Shown here one piece after another: positions 24,834-37,700 of a stretch of DNA of 64,000 bases; position 1 is the first letter of the stretch; each line of letters opens with the position of its first letter. The notes beneath the pieces were generated by a model. The model worked only from the letters and a program-made list of their open reading frames with translations. It was not told where the DNA came from and did not search any database. A program made the position numbers and the translations under genes. This DNA is from Rhynchosporium graminicola. Lineage: Eukaryota; Ascomycota; Leotiomycetes; Helotiales; Ploettnerulaceae. The DNA is taken from the NCBI GenBank assembly GCA_900074885.1, contig FJUW01000031.1:126634-190633 (forward strand), written 5' to 3'.

Positions 24834-27114
24834 ATGGGCTCTATCGCCTTTACGCCCCCCGAAGAAGAACTTCATCTGAAAGAATCATCCTTCGATGTTC
24901 CATGCGCGCCTTATCCACAAATCAGCACCATCCTCCTTCCCACCTCTGTCTCAGAAATACGCGATATAGTCGATAAATCTATAGAAAAGCTCAACACTGC
25001 GCTGCAAGCTGAAAGCTATGGGGATCTGCATGAATTAATGGCTAAGACGAGTTATTGGAGAGATCATTTAGGGTTATCGAATACGAAGTTTTCGACGCTA
25101 AACGGCGCGGGGGAAGTCATTTCTCTCATACAAGCGGAATCGAAATCTTCCAGCAGAAGGAACCAATACAGTCAGAACGGAGTAAACGGCACATCAAAGA
25201 ACGGATGCAACATCACAAGCATCACAATCACCGGCACTCCCGAACTCACATCCCTCGACCCAAACGGCAAAGTCACATGTATCCTCGCAAAACTGGCTTT
25301 CACGACGCAACATGGGAGTGGAGTAGGGAACGCACGCTGGATTCCGGATGTGGAGAGTGGTGATGAGTGGAGAATCTATACTTTGTTTACTACGCTCACG
25401 GACCTGTCTGCTACACCCTTCCTCACGGGTCTTACACGTCCCGAAACATGCATGCCTGCTGGAAGGAACTTTTTAGATTGGCGGGCTGAGCAGAAGGAGG
25501 TAAGTCCTACATTTCTGCACTGGATGTTTCAACCATCACGGACCAAATTGATTCTGAGACCTTATCTGGAATCTAAAAGCTTACCACAAAATTTACATGC
25601 TAATACAGCGATCAGTTCCTCCACGAAGATCCTGCGGTAATAATCGTAGGCGCAGGCCATAGCGGCCTTATGACGGCGGCGAGATTGAAAATGATGGGTG
25701 TGAGAACGCTGGTGGTGGATTGTCAGGAGAGGACGGGAGATAGTTGGAGGAAGAGGTATAGGGATTTAGTGATGCATGACCCGTGTTGGATGAACGAGGT
25801 TCCTTACCTGAAATATCCGCCGAGCTGGCCTGTGAGTTTTCCATTTCTCAAACCATGTTGTCTCGGGTCGGACCGTTTTCGCTTAATCTTCGACCGTCTA
25901 TTTTGGGTTGCGATTGTGGCGTTTTACAGTATTTTAGGTTCGAGGAAGGACGACGATATGAGGGGAAAGGAAGTTTGTGCTGATGGGTGTGAAACATACA
26001 GGTCCTGATTCCAAAGGACAAGATGGCTGATTTTCTGGAATATTATGAGAACGCGCTGGATTTGGATGTGTGGAATAGTACGCAACTTATCTATTCTACA
26101 TGGGATGATGTTAAGAAAGTGTGGACTGTTATGCTGGAGAGGAATGTAGATGGCAAGGTCTCACGAAGTAATCTCCCCTCTCCCATTACTCGCCTTGACT
26201 ACAGTACTATATATTTGCAGTGTATATTGACATGGACAGGAATCCTCCACCCCCGCCACGTAATCCAAGCAACTGGTCTCAACGGCGAACCACGCACTCC
26301 CTCCGTCCCCGGCCTCTCAACCTTCAACGGTCCCATCCTACACTCTACACAATACACCACCGGCACTCAGTTCGCCAACAAACGCGTAATCGTGGTAGGA
26401 ATCGGCACATCCGGCCACGACATATCGCAAAACCTATACAAAGCAGGCGCAGACGTCACGATCGTGCAGCGGTCCCCAACATTCGTTCTCTCTCTCGCTT
26501 CTACTCACCAAATGATACGCGAGATATATAACGACGGTACAGACACAGAAGGTGCGGATGTGAAAATCATGAGTTTCCCCACTACGCTATTCAAGAGAGT
26601 TGGAGGCGATACTGCCGCATTGCTTGCGGAGAGTAACAGAGAGGTCTGGGAGGGATTAGAGAAAGTAGGCTTCAAAACTATCTCGAAAGGCGATCTCCCC
26701 TCCCTGCTCTCCTTGACCATCCAACGCGCCGGCGGGTTCTATATCGACATCGGCTGTTCCTCACTCATAGCCTCGTCAGCCATTCGCTGCAAATTCTCTC
26801 CTTCAATCTCGCACCTCACGCAAACTGGAATGGTATTCGAAGACGGCGAGGAGATCCAAGCTGATGCGATCGTGTTCGCGACCGGTTATAGTAATGGGAG
26901 GGTGCGGACGAGGAAGGTGTTTGGTGATGAGGTTGCGGATAGCATAGAGCCGATTTGGGGGTTTGATGACATGGGTGAGGTGAGGGGGGTTTGGAAACGC
27001 GGCGGGAAAGAGGGTTTTTGGGTCGCGGCGGGGAGTTTCTGGTTGAGTAGGTATTATAGTCGCTTGCTTGCGTTGCAGATCAAGATGTGTGAGCAGGGGT
27101 TGGTTGGGTTGTAG
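24834..27114 (+). CDS. flavin-containing monooxygenase with an N-terminal extra domain
   Basis: Exons 24834-25499, 25616-25831, 26002-26157 and 26221-27114 give 643 aa; introns are 116, 170, 63 and all phase 0. Residues about 1-200 look like the NTF2/SnoaL-type domain often fused to fungal FMO-like enzymes (inferred from position and composition, not proven). The FAD fold starts VIIVGAGHSGLM at about residue 229. The class B fingerprint FxGxxxHxxxY appears as FNGPILHSTQY, the NADPH-binding second Rossmann motif as VVGIGTSGHD, and FATGY follows near the C-terminus. This is the layout of class B monooxygenases (FMO, YUCCA-like and Baeyer-Villiger relatives), which use NADPH and O2. The substrate is unknown. 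The start gives a complete N-terminal domain. A same-strand aminotransferase lies across the transposon. Confidence 0.9.
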
Positions 27115-28165
27115 AACGAGAGGAATAGGAAAGAAAAGAGGGAGTGGAGGGGAGGAATGGGGATGGGGATGGGGATGGGAGCCTGTTTTTGCCTCGAGAT
27201 ATGTCGTTGAGATGTTAATGAAGGGTCACGATATTATTATAGGCGACTCCTGCCTTCGTGTAGCGAGCGGTTCATCGAAAGGTGAAGTCTTCATCAGACC
27301 GAACGCCCCACCTCAGCGTCCGTCAAGCGAGATGCAAAATTCGGACAACTTATGCTTGCATTGGAACTGCGATTTCTGAACACGGAAATTACGCAACTAT
27401 CATGTCATGAAGTAGAGGTGGTTGTGGCAGGCTCCGGCCTGACCATTTCCGTTGTCACCCTGTTTACAGGATCCTACTCGACCCTCTACGACACAGGTAT
27501 AAGTATAAACACTCCGAATATCGTCAGTCACCCCGCACCATCGAGATCGTCAAAAGGCTGGGCCTTCCTCTCACAATTGATCTTTGATCATTTGGCATTT
27601 TTTTCTTCCTCTAGCTTTTTTGCCATCTCTTCTCCCATCATGGGAAGATTATCGCTTGTTGACAACTTGGGCGGACCCACATACAGAAGCGAGATTTTGA
27701 CTCTGTCAATACACCAAGAACACAGATTTTATGTGTTGCTTTAAAACTCGGCTTCTAATGTCGCGAAACTATAACAGGATATCATTAGAAGGCTGAGCTC
27801 TTTGGAATTGTGGAACCATCAACCTGCCTCTGCTGATTAGTTCTCGGCCTTTCATGTCGCGAAATCATGTAGGTGCATTGCGGAGAGGCCAAGCGCTATG
27901 ATATTATGAAGTCACGAGACTGCTGAATTAATATTACTTCTAAAGTCGCCAAACCATGAGAGGACATTACTAAGAGGCCAGGGTCGATGCACGAAACAGC
28001 TTCAGGGATTCACTAATACATTTCCAGGCTCGAAGAAGGATTTGCATCATCGGGCACGAACTTGATCATCCTCGGGTTATGACCGGCAGTATAAACAGGT
28101 TCTTTTTATTGCTTTCTCATAGAGATTCTTTTGGTTTGAAATTCACACTCAAGCTCTCCTCCAAG
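27115..28165. other. intergenic region with degenerate repeats
   Basis: Non-coding as far as I can see. A GGGGAT run occurs near 27158-27178. The frame at 27352-27744 (130 codons) has no recognisable protein features. The repeat series at 27745-27998 is listed separately. Confidence 0.45.
27745..27998. repeat. three hairpin-like degenerate repeats, about 90-96 bp apart
   Basis: The core TGTCGCGAAA or a variant appears near 27759, 27855 and 27944. Each is preceded by a GGC(C)TTC/TTTCAT-like arm and followed about 25-30 bp later by a complementary CATTnnnnGAGGC arm, so each unit could fold into an imperfect stem. In unit 1 the arms CTTCTAATG and CATTAGAAG are perfect complements. No coding potential. 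Confidence 0.5.
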
Positions 28166-28741
28166 CTATCTCATCCTATCCTTTCCCTTGTTCTCAGGCT
28201 CCTTCACGCCATGGTACTGGAGTGCAAAATCCCGAGCCTTGACATCCGAACCTGTTATTTGGAACCAAAATGCATCCCACCACTCTGCCTGCCGGAAATG
28301 ATTTGTCAGGTCACGCTCTCCCGAGCATTCTGGTAGCAAATGAAGCTGAGACTCCCATGTCTGAGTTCGGCAACAACACAATATTCCATGCCTGATCCTT
28401 TCGCATAATACGCGATTCCAATCATACCATGCTCTCTCACTAGCTCTGCGATTCTTCTCTCGTCAGGCATATCGCGACTCTCTTGGACTGTGCTTAAAGA
28501 GTACCGCCGTTGATGGCTGAAGTGTTGGACGGACGCCAAGGTGTTGGTGATATCGGGTAGTGTTACATGGCCCCTCGTTTACATTTGCCATCCTCGCAAA
28601 TTCGTCCAGGCTGGAATTTGTCAAGCGCGCAATTGTGACGCATGCGCAGTTCTCCTTCAGATTCTGGGGATTATACCGATTTATGCGGTTGATCCCAGCG
28701 TCGTCAAGCAGTAGTCCGAAGCGCTCGCCGGGAGTGGACAT
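28166..28741 (-). pseudogene. small protein gene with two frame breaks, unknown
   Basis: From the ATG at 28741 the minus strand encodes MSTPGERFGLL.. and then a YNPQNLKENCACVTIAR block. This Asn-Pro..Asn-Cys-Ala pattern recalls the nucleophile region of small papain-like fungal and bacterial domains, but that is only a resemblance. The frame must change near 28565-28575 (a run of four G) to continue into 28306-28539, whose GIAYYAKGSGMEYCVVAEL block resembles the second half of such a fold. A second change near 28305-28325 leads to the tail ending at 28166. No plausible introns explain either break. Total length would be about 190 residues. It could instead be a gene with atypical splicing; I give no function. 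Confidence 0.5.
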
Positions 28742-29574
28742 TTTGACTGAGTCACTTCTGATGAGTGGTGTGTTGATTCGATCCAAGGGACTTGCAGGCG
28801 AAGAGGTGATTCGAAAGGAAAGCTGGTTCTGAGAATTTGTGGTAGTTATTTCCCCTGCGAGAGAAGAGGAAGTATATACGTCTATTATCAACTATTTCGC
28901 TTAGCTCTTATTGGCTCTGAAGGTTAGCAGACCTCGTGCATCATTTCTTGAGAAACTGTTTGGCTTGTCTGGGTTACTTGAGAAAAGGCGAATTTAGAGA
29001 CGAATCCACTGAAAGTTCTTTATGAGCACTGAAACACAACATCTTCAAGTTCGATTTCTTGGGAGCATAGGTCTTTTTTAGTGTGAAGAATTCATTTTTG
29101 CTAGTAAAGTGTTGTTTCTAAGTGAGACTCTCCTCGCACGTCCGAAGACTCTTCTTTCTTTAGAATAAGCTATCTCTTTATTACTGTCTAACCTATCATC
29201 GGCAGCTCTGTCCTACAAAGACTCATCTGAAATAAAGCCTTCCGAAGAATAGATTTGAATCGTTTTCAATTTGCCGAAGTGCCGAGTCTTCTTGAGTGTC
29301 GTTTGTTTTAATATTCCGGCTAAGCGAGAAATGCTAGTTAGCACAGCTGAGAAAGCCTCTAATAGAGGAGATTGAGATACCGAGTCAATAGCAATTTCTT
29401 AAATAAGATCTATCGTGGCATTCAATCAATTCTTGCGCACGGCTGTTTGATTAATGTTAGCCGAATTTGTCTCTCACATCGCGGCTAGCATTTCTAAAGT
29501 CACACTCTTTTAGTTGCCGGGGTACATGCGTAAACTGGCTCTTGAAGCTTTTATGGCACGATTTCTTTCCATGA
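28742..29574. other. non-coding stretch left of the Copia element
   Basis: About 830 bp of moderately AT-rich sequence with no convincing gene. It ends in the CATGA target duplication (29570-29574) of the Copia element. The frame at 28742-28891 on the minus strand extends the small pseudogene upstream of its ATG but looks non-coding. Confidence 0.45.
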
Positions 29575-29779
29575 TGTTAGTATCACTCTGTCGTAGTACG
29601 TACAATCAAGTAGTCTGCGTGAGCCAAAGTATAGTGATAATAGTAGTAGTATTATCTATTGTATCGTAGCTATCCTTCCTAGGTAGTCGAGACTCCGGAA
29701 GGGAGATATATCTAGCCGGCTAAACCCCGGCGCAGATACTCGACTAACACGTGACTATAGACTAATATATGGACTAACA
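29575..29779 (-). repeat. 3' LTR of Copia D
   Basis: 205 bp, matching 42452-42656; the differences are almost all C/T or G/A. Confidence 0.92.
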
Positions 29780-29899
29780 CTAGGAGTACTTTAAAGTAGC
29801 TCTAAACTATCTACTTCTCCGTATGAAAGTAACGCTTTTTACCTTCTAATAAGAGTAGTACTATAGTACTACTCGTGCAGAAGTATTATATAGTATATA

Positions 29900-32800
29900 G
29901 GGTTCTATATGATCAGGTCTAAAGATTCTGCTTGAAAGATAACTGAACTAAACGCCTTATAAGCTCTCTTCCGGCTTTAAGTTATTCAAATTCCCTCTAT
30001 CTACTTATTCCATAGGCTTAATAACTAATTAATTTATATGTAATAGCTCCTTCAGAGCTCCGTTGCAATTTGTCTTAGTTATCGTATCCGCAGGGTTATC
30101 TAGCCCTACTACCTAAATTACCTCCGATATCTCCTTTCTTTCGTACGCCTAACGTAGATATATAAGATTAATTATTAATCTCTTCTCTCTTATAGTATTA
30201 AGTCGTACTACGTAGTCGTATAAAGACTTAGAGTTAGTAACTATAACTAAAGGTAGTACTATAATCTCTATGATCTGTTCGATAGTAGTCTTAATAGCAC
30301 TAGCTATATTAAAACCTTCTGATATAGCGTATAGTTCAGAGGCTAGTACAGATCTAGTAACTCTCTTATAGTAAACCGAAGACTAGTGAATAACGTTTAC
30401 CTTATTATACTTATCTATAAGTACGCAGATATAGCTAATTTAAGAGTAGAAGTCTTTTAAATTAGTAAATAAACTATTAGTAAATACGACGAGTTTTAGA
30501 GACTTCTTATCTAATTTAATATATTAGAGACTTTTACTATAGTTAAGCTTTTACTATGAGATTCTCTTATTTAAGAGCTTAAAGTCTTTCTCTATCGGAT
30601 TTATAGTTTATATAGCAAAAGAGACGTTAAATAATACTTCTAGCTAAGAAATAGTTACTAGGTATAAACCTCTAGCTCTCTAGGTAGCAAATTACTCGAT
30701 TTAGATAAGACCTTATCGTATATCTCCACGGGAGTTAGTAAGATTAATTAGTTCTTTCTCAATTAGTTTTAGCGTCTTATCGTACTATGATTAAAACAGT
30801 CGAATAGAGCTGTTAGTTTCCAAGGTAATATAACCTCTATTAAAGTTAATTAAGTGTAAAGTAGTTAATTGCTCTCTCTCGTTCGACTTGAATCTAGCTT
30901 TCTATAGCTCTCTTTCTTCTGTGTCTATAAAAGTCTTATTACCGATGAAGAAAGTATTATTAATCTAAAGACTAAGAGCTCTTATACTAGCTTTATCACC
31001 TGAAATAGATAGTAGGCACGTGTTGAACGTCGATAGTACTATATGGAGTTTCTTAACCTTATATCTATAGTATATACCGAACTAATAGTTCGCTTACTCT
31101 AGTATACTATATATAGGCCTAACGCACTGTAAAAACTAATATAACTAAGTTAAAGTCTCCTTTAGAGGGCGCACGAAGAAGTCACGTATTAGGTATAACG
31201 TAGACTAAGTATAAGCTTATATAATATTATAGCTATATACCTTAAACTCAGGGTGTATAACTGCGTATACTAGTAGTAGTCGTTAGCTGACTTGTTATAT
31301 AGTCGATAACGTAATAAGTACTTAATTCTTTCTAGAGTTATTATATACTTATATAACTAGTCTAGACTTCTCGTAAGCTTTCTATATACCCTTAAATTTA
31401 GTCTAGTCGATGAATTTAGCGTTAAAAACCCTAGCTTCAGTTAGTAATTCGTCTTTATAGACTTAATTTAAAGATCCCTGCAGCGATTAGACTGTTAATC
31501 TCCTTACGTCTTAACGCAGCGTATTAAGGTTCTACTACTAAGGAACTAATAAATAATTCGTTATTGTCTCTGAATCGAATTAGCTTTCGTCGATCTCGAT
31601 AAGGTTACTTCTTTAGTACTAGTATAGGTCGATTTGACTTAGTAGTACTAAGTGATAGTAAGAGTATAACCTCAGGTAAAATACTCTTTAGTTCGTCGGA
31701 ATCGATTTCTTCTTTGTACTATAGTTTAATCGACATAGAGCGAAAGGTCGTTAGTCCACTATCGATTTCTATTATGCAGTTCTCTCTGTCTATAGAAATA
31801 AGTAGCTAAGGTCTATCCTAGAAGCTTTTCTCTTTCTAAACTAGTACTAAAGAGTTTAATAGAAGGTCTCTTACTACTATAGAACTTAGTCTATTCCGAG
31901 TATTCAGGGCGTTATTAACTTACTAACGACTCTGTAGCTTACGAATCTCTTCTATAGCCTTATGAAATATAGTAGCTTATTAGGAGACTAATAGTAAAGG
32001 GGCGTCTATCTCTACTATTCTGGGGTATACTCTAAATACTAGTAAAACAGGTATAATTCTACTAGGTCCAGAAATATAGTTGATTGCGTGGAATACTATC
32101 TATAGTATTATATCTTAACTGAGGTGCGGTAACTCCTTCCGAATTATCGTATAAGCTCTCTTCAGAGGGCCGTAGTATCTCTCTATCTTACTAATAGAGT
32201 AGTGAGCCTCTATAGGTATAACTTTAACTATAGAACCCTCTGTCTTAGTACTCTATACGAATTCTTTCGACTTAAATTGCGTACTTGCGTCTATAACGAT
32301 AAAATCAGGTAGTCTAAGGTAAGTATCTATCTATATCTGCTTAAATTAGTTCTATATATACTCTATAGATATATTAGCGAGAAAACCTCTATTCTGAAAG
32401 GTAATACCTTGATCGATTATATATAAGACTTATCGACTATCTAGTTGTATGATATCGATCACGACTTCGTAATTGAAGTATATATTATTAGTATCGTAGA
32501 GCTTGAACTTGAATCTGCCTAGTGATCTTCCGTGTAGCTAGTAGTACTTATAGAGCTTAGTAAGCTCCTTTAGTACCCCTGAGTTATACTTATAACCGGC
32601 CTGTTATAGTAAATCTTCTAGCTTTCTTACTAAGGAGTATCCGAATCAGTAGTAAAGTCGACGTAAATATGTCTCCGTAAGTACTTTTATATTCGACTGG
32701 AAATACTCTGTAATATACGTCTTAAGTGACTCCTTCTAGAGTAAGAAGAGGTAGCCGAATCTGCGTATAACTAGTATATCTCCCTATAGTATAACGAGTA

Positions 32801-34495
32801 TATTGCGAAGATTATCTAATATAACTCTAAGCTTATCTATATTATCTAAATAGAGTAGAAACGAGGTATCTATAGCTATAACCTTAAATTAGATCTTTCT
32901 AATTAGAGAAGGTATAATTACTATATTAATAGAAGTAGCTTTACTAATATCGAATTTAACGTTTATTCCACGGGAAGGTAAGAGTTCAGTCTTATATAGA
33001 GCCTTATAAGCTTCGTATTGACCTTTACCTACTATAGATACTTTTACTACTCTAGTATCGATTATAATTCTATAGAAAACTAACGAATTATATCAGGGAC
33101 TACTTATTATCGTCTCTGCGGTCCGATCCTTCTCTATAGCTTCTTCGGCAGTATCTATTAGATGCTTAAAAGCCGTATTTACTAGGGTTTCTATTATTAG
33201 CTATGCGGCTTCTACTAAAAAAGTCCTATAGAAGTTATAAATAGAGCTTCCGGCTTTTCGTCGTCGGAATTATAATCTGTATCGCTCCCGGCTTCGTATA
33301 AGGTAAAGGTAGTAGCTATATACTCGTCTTCTATACTTTCGTATTCTGCGACGTATTATCTATATGCTTTCTTAAAGACTCTTCTAAAGTTGCTTTTAAA
33401 CTTAGAAGAGTTCTTCGCCTTAAACTTCTCCTTAGCCTTCTCTCTTTCTTCTATTGTATAGTCAAAGGATATATAATCTATAGTATTATATACCTAGCAC
33501 TTCTTAGCGTTACTTTCCTTATCTAGCGTATTTATCTTCTTCTCTCTTTATATTCTGAATCGCCTTTTATTATCTCCTTTCTCTCTGTATACTTATCCTT
33601 TATTAGAATCGCTTCGGAAATTTCGATTAGTATAGAAGGTAGTACTAGTTATAGGGTATACGTGCTCGTAGTTAATAATAGAGGTTCTGATAGAAGTAAT
33701 TATCTTTTCAGTAGAAGTTATAGATTAAGCTAGAGTAATTTAGTAAGCTTCCGAGCTTTAGTAAGTAGTAATAATCTTATTTATAACGAACTTCTTATAG
33801 CGTAATTCAAAGGGTATACTATAACGTAGCTCTTTAATTTATATAGAGAGTATATTAAAGCACTCTGAAGTCGTCTTTCTAGGGTTCTTTTCTTTAATCG
33901 ATTCGAGAGTAAGAAGATTCTATATAGTTAGAGAAGATCTACTAAACTCCTCGCTCTTAAACTGATCTATTATATTCTTTAGTATAATATCGAATTTGAT
34001 AATCAGAGAGGTTCCAGGGATACTATTTAGACTGTAATAGTAATATTAGAGAGTAGCGCCTTTTAGTATTAATAGAAACGCCTTACTATACTCCTCCGGT
34101 GGAATCTCGGCTCTTAAGTAGATATCGTAGAATATTCTGACCTTATTACTGAAGCTATCTCCGTCTCCCTTGAATTTTATCTCTTCTGGAAATATATAGG
34201 AGAAGCTAGCGATCTCCTTTCTATACGACTTCTCCTTCTCCTTTTGTACCGTATTATAGTACTCTTCCTCTCCTCCTCTAGCTCCTTAGTAGCTATCTAC
34301 TTCTTCTCCTCCTTCTCCTCCTTCTTCTTAGTAGCCTTCTCTTCCTTAGTAGCCTTCTCCTCCTTAGTAGCTTCCTCCTCCTCTAGCTCCTCCTCCTCTA
34401 CTCCTTGTATTCTTCGGTATACGCTTTCTATAGTGTTATTACTCTTCTCTATTCTAGTCAGAGGAGGTCTCTTTATATTACTATACTTCTTCGAT
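29900..34495 (-). pseudogene. pol and gag tail of Copia D, RIP-inactivated
   Basis: On the minus strand, an EARVFNAKFID block followed by KAYEKSRLVI (31300-31440) matches the start of fungal Copia reverse transcriptases. A GDKASIRALSL-type stretch near 30.98 kb and SSVYYKRVTRSVLASELYA at about 30320-30385 mark the later RT and the RNase H domain. The part near 34244-34420 encodes a Glu/Lys/Ala-rich repeat, probably a coiled coil of gag. Stops are TAG and TAA throughout. Confidence 0.8.
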
Positions 34496-34500
34496 AGAAT

Positions 34501-34682
34501 TATAATAGGTCTATGCGCCTAGTGCCTCCTACTCCTGTATTTCAGAATTAGAGAGGAAGGAAGAACTTTCTCTCTTTAGTAATTAGTTTCTATATTAACT
34601 AGATTATTACTAGCGAACCTCTAGTGACTATTCTACTATTCTATTATACTTATTTACTTTAGTATACTAAGTGATTATTATA
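34501..34682 (+). repeat. 5' LTR of Gypsy B1
   Basis: 182 bp starting TATAATAGGTC (TG lost to RIP) and ending GTGATTATTATA. Confidence 0.92.
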
Positions 34683-34739
34683 TTCTAATTACTTTTACTT
34701 AATATTAGCTTAAATAGTTATAATAGCTTAAAGCAGAGA

Positions 34740-37700
34740 ATCCTTTATTATATTAACTCGACTTATACTTTAAGATAACTCTATTAGGGCTTAGATAATA
34801 CCTAGCGATATATTAGTAGACGACTTTTTAGTTCTATAAGAGAAACTCCGATCGCTAAAGAAATAGAATAATATCCTAAATAACTTTATAATTAAGTACT
34901 AATAAATATTTAGTAAAGACCTTATTTAATACTCTCCGGAAGCTATTATAAGAGCACGACTCTACTAAGCTTATATATCCGAAGATCTTACTCTAAGTAT
35001 AAAGAGAGATACTAGTCGATTAGTAGCTCCTAAAGAATTACTAATTCCTCGCCGGGATAAAAGTAAATATATAATTCTACTGAAATATAAGAATAAAAGC
35101 TAAAGAGAGCTTACTAAGTACTTATAAGCTTATAACTAAGTTTTCGACTATAATACTAAAGAGTACTTAACTAATCTCGTTAAGATTAAATAAGTAGTAA
35201 TATTACTCTATAAGGAACTAGTAAATACTTAGGAAAAGTTCAGGAAGTATACTCTAAATATCCTTTACGAGATAACCTAGGAAAGTTATAAAGAGTTCCT
35301 AGCGAATCTCTAGCTACTTCTTATCTTACGAAAGGTAACTAACTTATAGGCCTACGAGAACGCTTATTAAAAGCTAAGTTAACTAATTAGGGAGTTCGTA
35401 AATTACCTTAAAGAAAAAGAGGAATAACTCGAACTTTTTACTAAGTGCTAATTATAAGATATCTTATTTAATAAGATCTACTTAGAGATTCGCTAGAAAA
35501 TCGTTAAGAATAGCTAAGCTAATAGACTTTAGACTCGAGACTAAGTTATTTCTACTATTACTCTTTAAGAGACTTATACCTTATCTAGAGGTACTAATAA
35601 TAATAAAAGATAAAAGGAACTTAAAGAGCAGAAATATAAGGAGTTAAATACGAAGAAGGATAACTCGTATAAATACTAGCGAAGAACTAATAATTAACGA
35701 GATAAGAGCTAATAAAGATAAGAAAAGAAGAAAGATCTAAATAATATACCTATTAGGAATTAGCTAATAAGATAAGATATCTCTAAGGTTTAGTATTACT
35801 CTTATAACGAATATAAATATATCTCTCCGAACTATCTAAAATCAAATACTAGTAATACTAAAGATAAACGCTAAAGAAAGCTATAACTTATAGTATCTTC
35901 TATATCCGGACCGGGTTTACTAGATAATAAGATAGAAATCTAAATAAAGATTCTATCTTAAGATAAGTAGAAATCGATAACTACTCTTATTAATAATAGA
36001 GCAGAAGATAACTTTATATTAAGACTAGTTACTAAAGAATATAAGCTTAAACTTACTAGCGAAAGACTAAGGACTTTCTAGATACTTTTATAGAATAAAA
36101 GCGTTATCTTTAGTATTATAGTTACTTAGGTAAAGATAGCCGATTCGATTAGATAGACTAAAGTTAATACTCTTTAGCTAAGAGTTATCGATATACTAAG
36201 TATAGACCTAATATTAGAGTAACTATAGTTAGAGGATATAGATCCTTAGATAAGCTTTAAGAATAAGTAGTAGAAGTTCTCTTATAATTTAAAAAACTCT
36301 AATAGCTTTAATATTATAGCACCTCGAGCTTTTATAACTCTTATTAACGAATAGAAATCTCCTGTATATACTATAATATCTAACTTAAATATAATATACT
36401 AGATAGATACTAGCGATACGCTTATTATTCCCTCTATATATAGTAACTTTAAGGACGTATTCTCTAAGGAGAAAGGAAGCGAGCTACCCTTATTAGAGAG
36501 CTATTAATACGCTATCGAGTTAGAACTAGGATTAAAGATATCTTATTCTCTAATCTATAACCTCTCTAAGAAGGAACTAAAAGTTCTCTAGGAATACCTC
36601 GACTTATTAGAAGCGAAAAGTTAGATAAGAAAAAGTAAGAGTCTTATAAGTATACTTATTCTTTTTATACTTAAGAAAGATAATAGCTTTCGATTATATA
36701 TCGATTACTAAGCTCTAAATAAAATTACGATTAAGGATTAATATCTTTTACTATTAATTAGCGAAACGCTAGATAAGCTCTGGGATACTAGAGTATTTAC
36801 TAAACTAGACTTATAAAACGCCTACTACTATATCCGAATTCGCTAGGGTAATAAATAGAAGACTATATTTCGTACTTAATATAGGTATTATAAGTATTAA
36901 GTTATACTATTTAGACTATTAAACGCACTAGCGACTTTCTAGATATTTATTAATAATACGCTAGCGGGCCTTATTAATATTACTTATATTATATATCTTA
37001 ATAATATCCTAATCTATTCTACTAACCCTTTATAATATAAATAATACGTCCGCTAAGTACTAGAGAGACTTCAGTATATAAACCTCTTTATTAAGTTATT
37101 AAAGTGCTCCTTTAATACTAAAAGTATAGAGTTTCTAGGATATATTATCTCTTTAGCTAGCGTTTTAATAGATATAAGCCAGATAGATACTATTAGGGAA
37201 TAGCTAGAGCTTAAAAGTATTAGAAATATATAAGTCTTTATTAGTTTTATAAACTTCTACTAGCGATTTATTATAAGATTCTTAGCGATTACCTAACTTC
37301 TAATAAGTTTAATAAATAATAAGAAGAAAAAGTAACTTACTCTTACTTTTAGATAGAGTACTATAGAAAAGAAGGCTTTTAACGCGTTAAAAGATACTTT
37401 TACTATAGTACCTTTTCTTATGCACTTCGATCTACTAAAGCTAAGAAAGCTAGAGACTAACGCTTCTAGGTTTATTATCGCAGGAATTCTCTCTTAGCCT
37501 AAAGAGTAGCTAGTAAAAGAAAGGGAAAAGGCTATCTAGTACCCTATCGCGTTCTTTAGTAAAAAGCTAGAACTTACCGAGTTAAATTATAAAGTATATA
37601 ATTAAGAACTCCTTATAATTATTAAGTGTTTTATATACTAGAGGTATTACCTTAAAGGTAATATAGCCCTAGTTAAGGTATTAATAGACTATAGTAACTT

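Noticed and set aside
27352..27744. Plus-strand frame of 130 codons downstream of the monooxygenase
   Set aside because: Begins inside non-coding sequence, shows no domain or family pattern and abuts the hairpin repeats.
34244..34522. Open frame of 92 codons, Ser/Phe/Leu-rich, plus strand
   Set aside because: It is the reverse side of the Glu/Lys-rich gag repeat of Copia D and crosses into the LTR of Gypsy B1.
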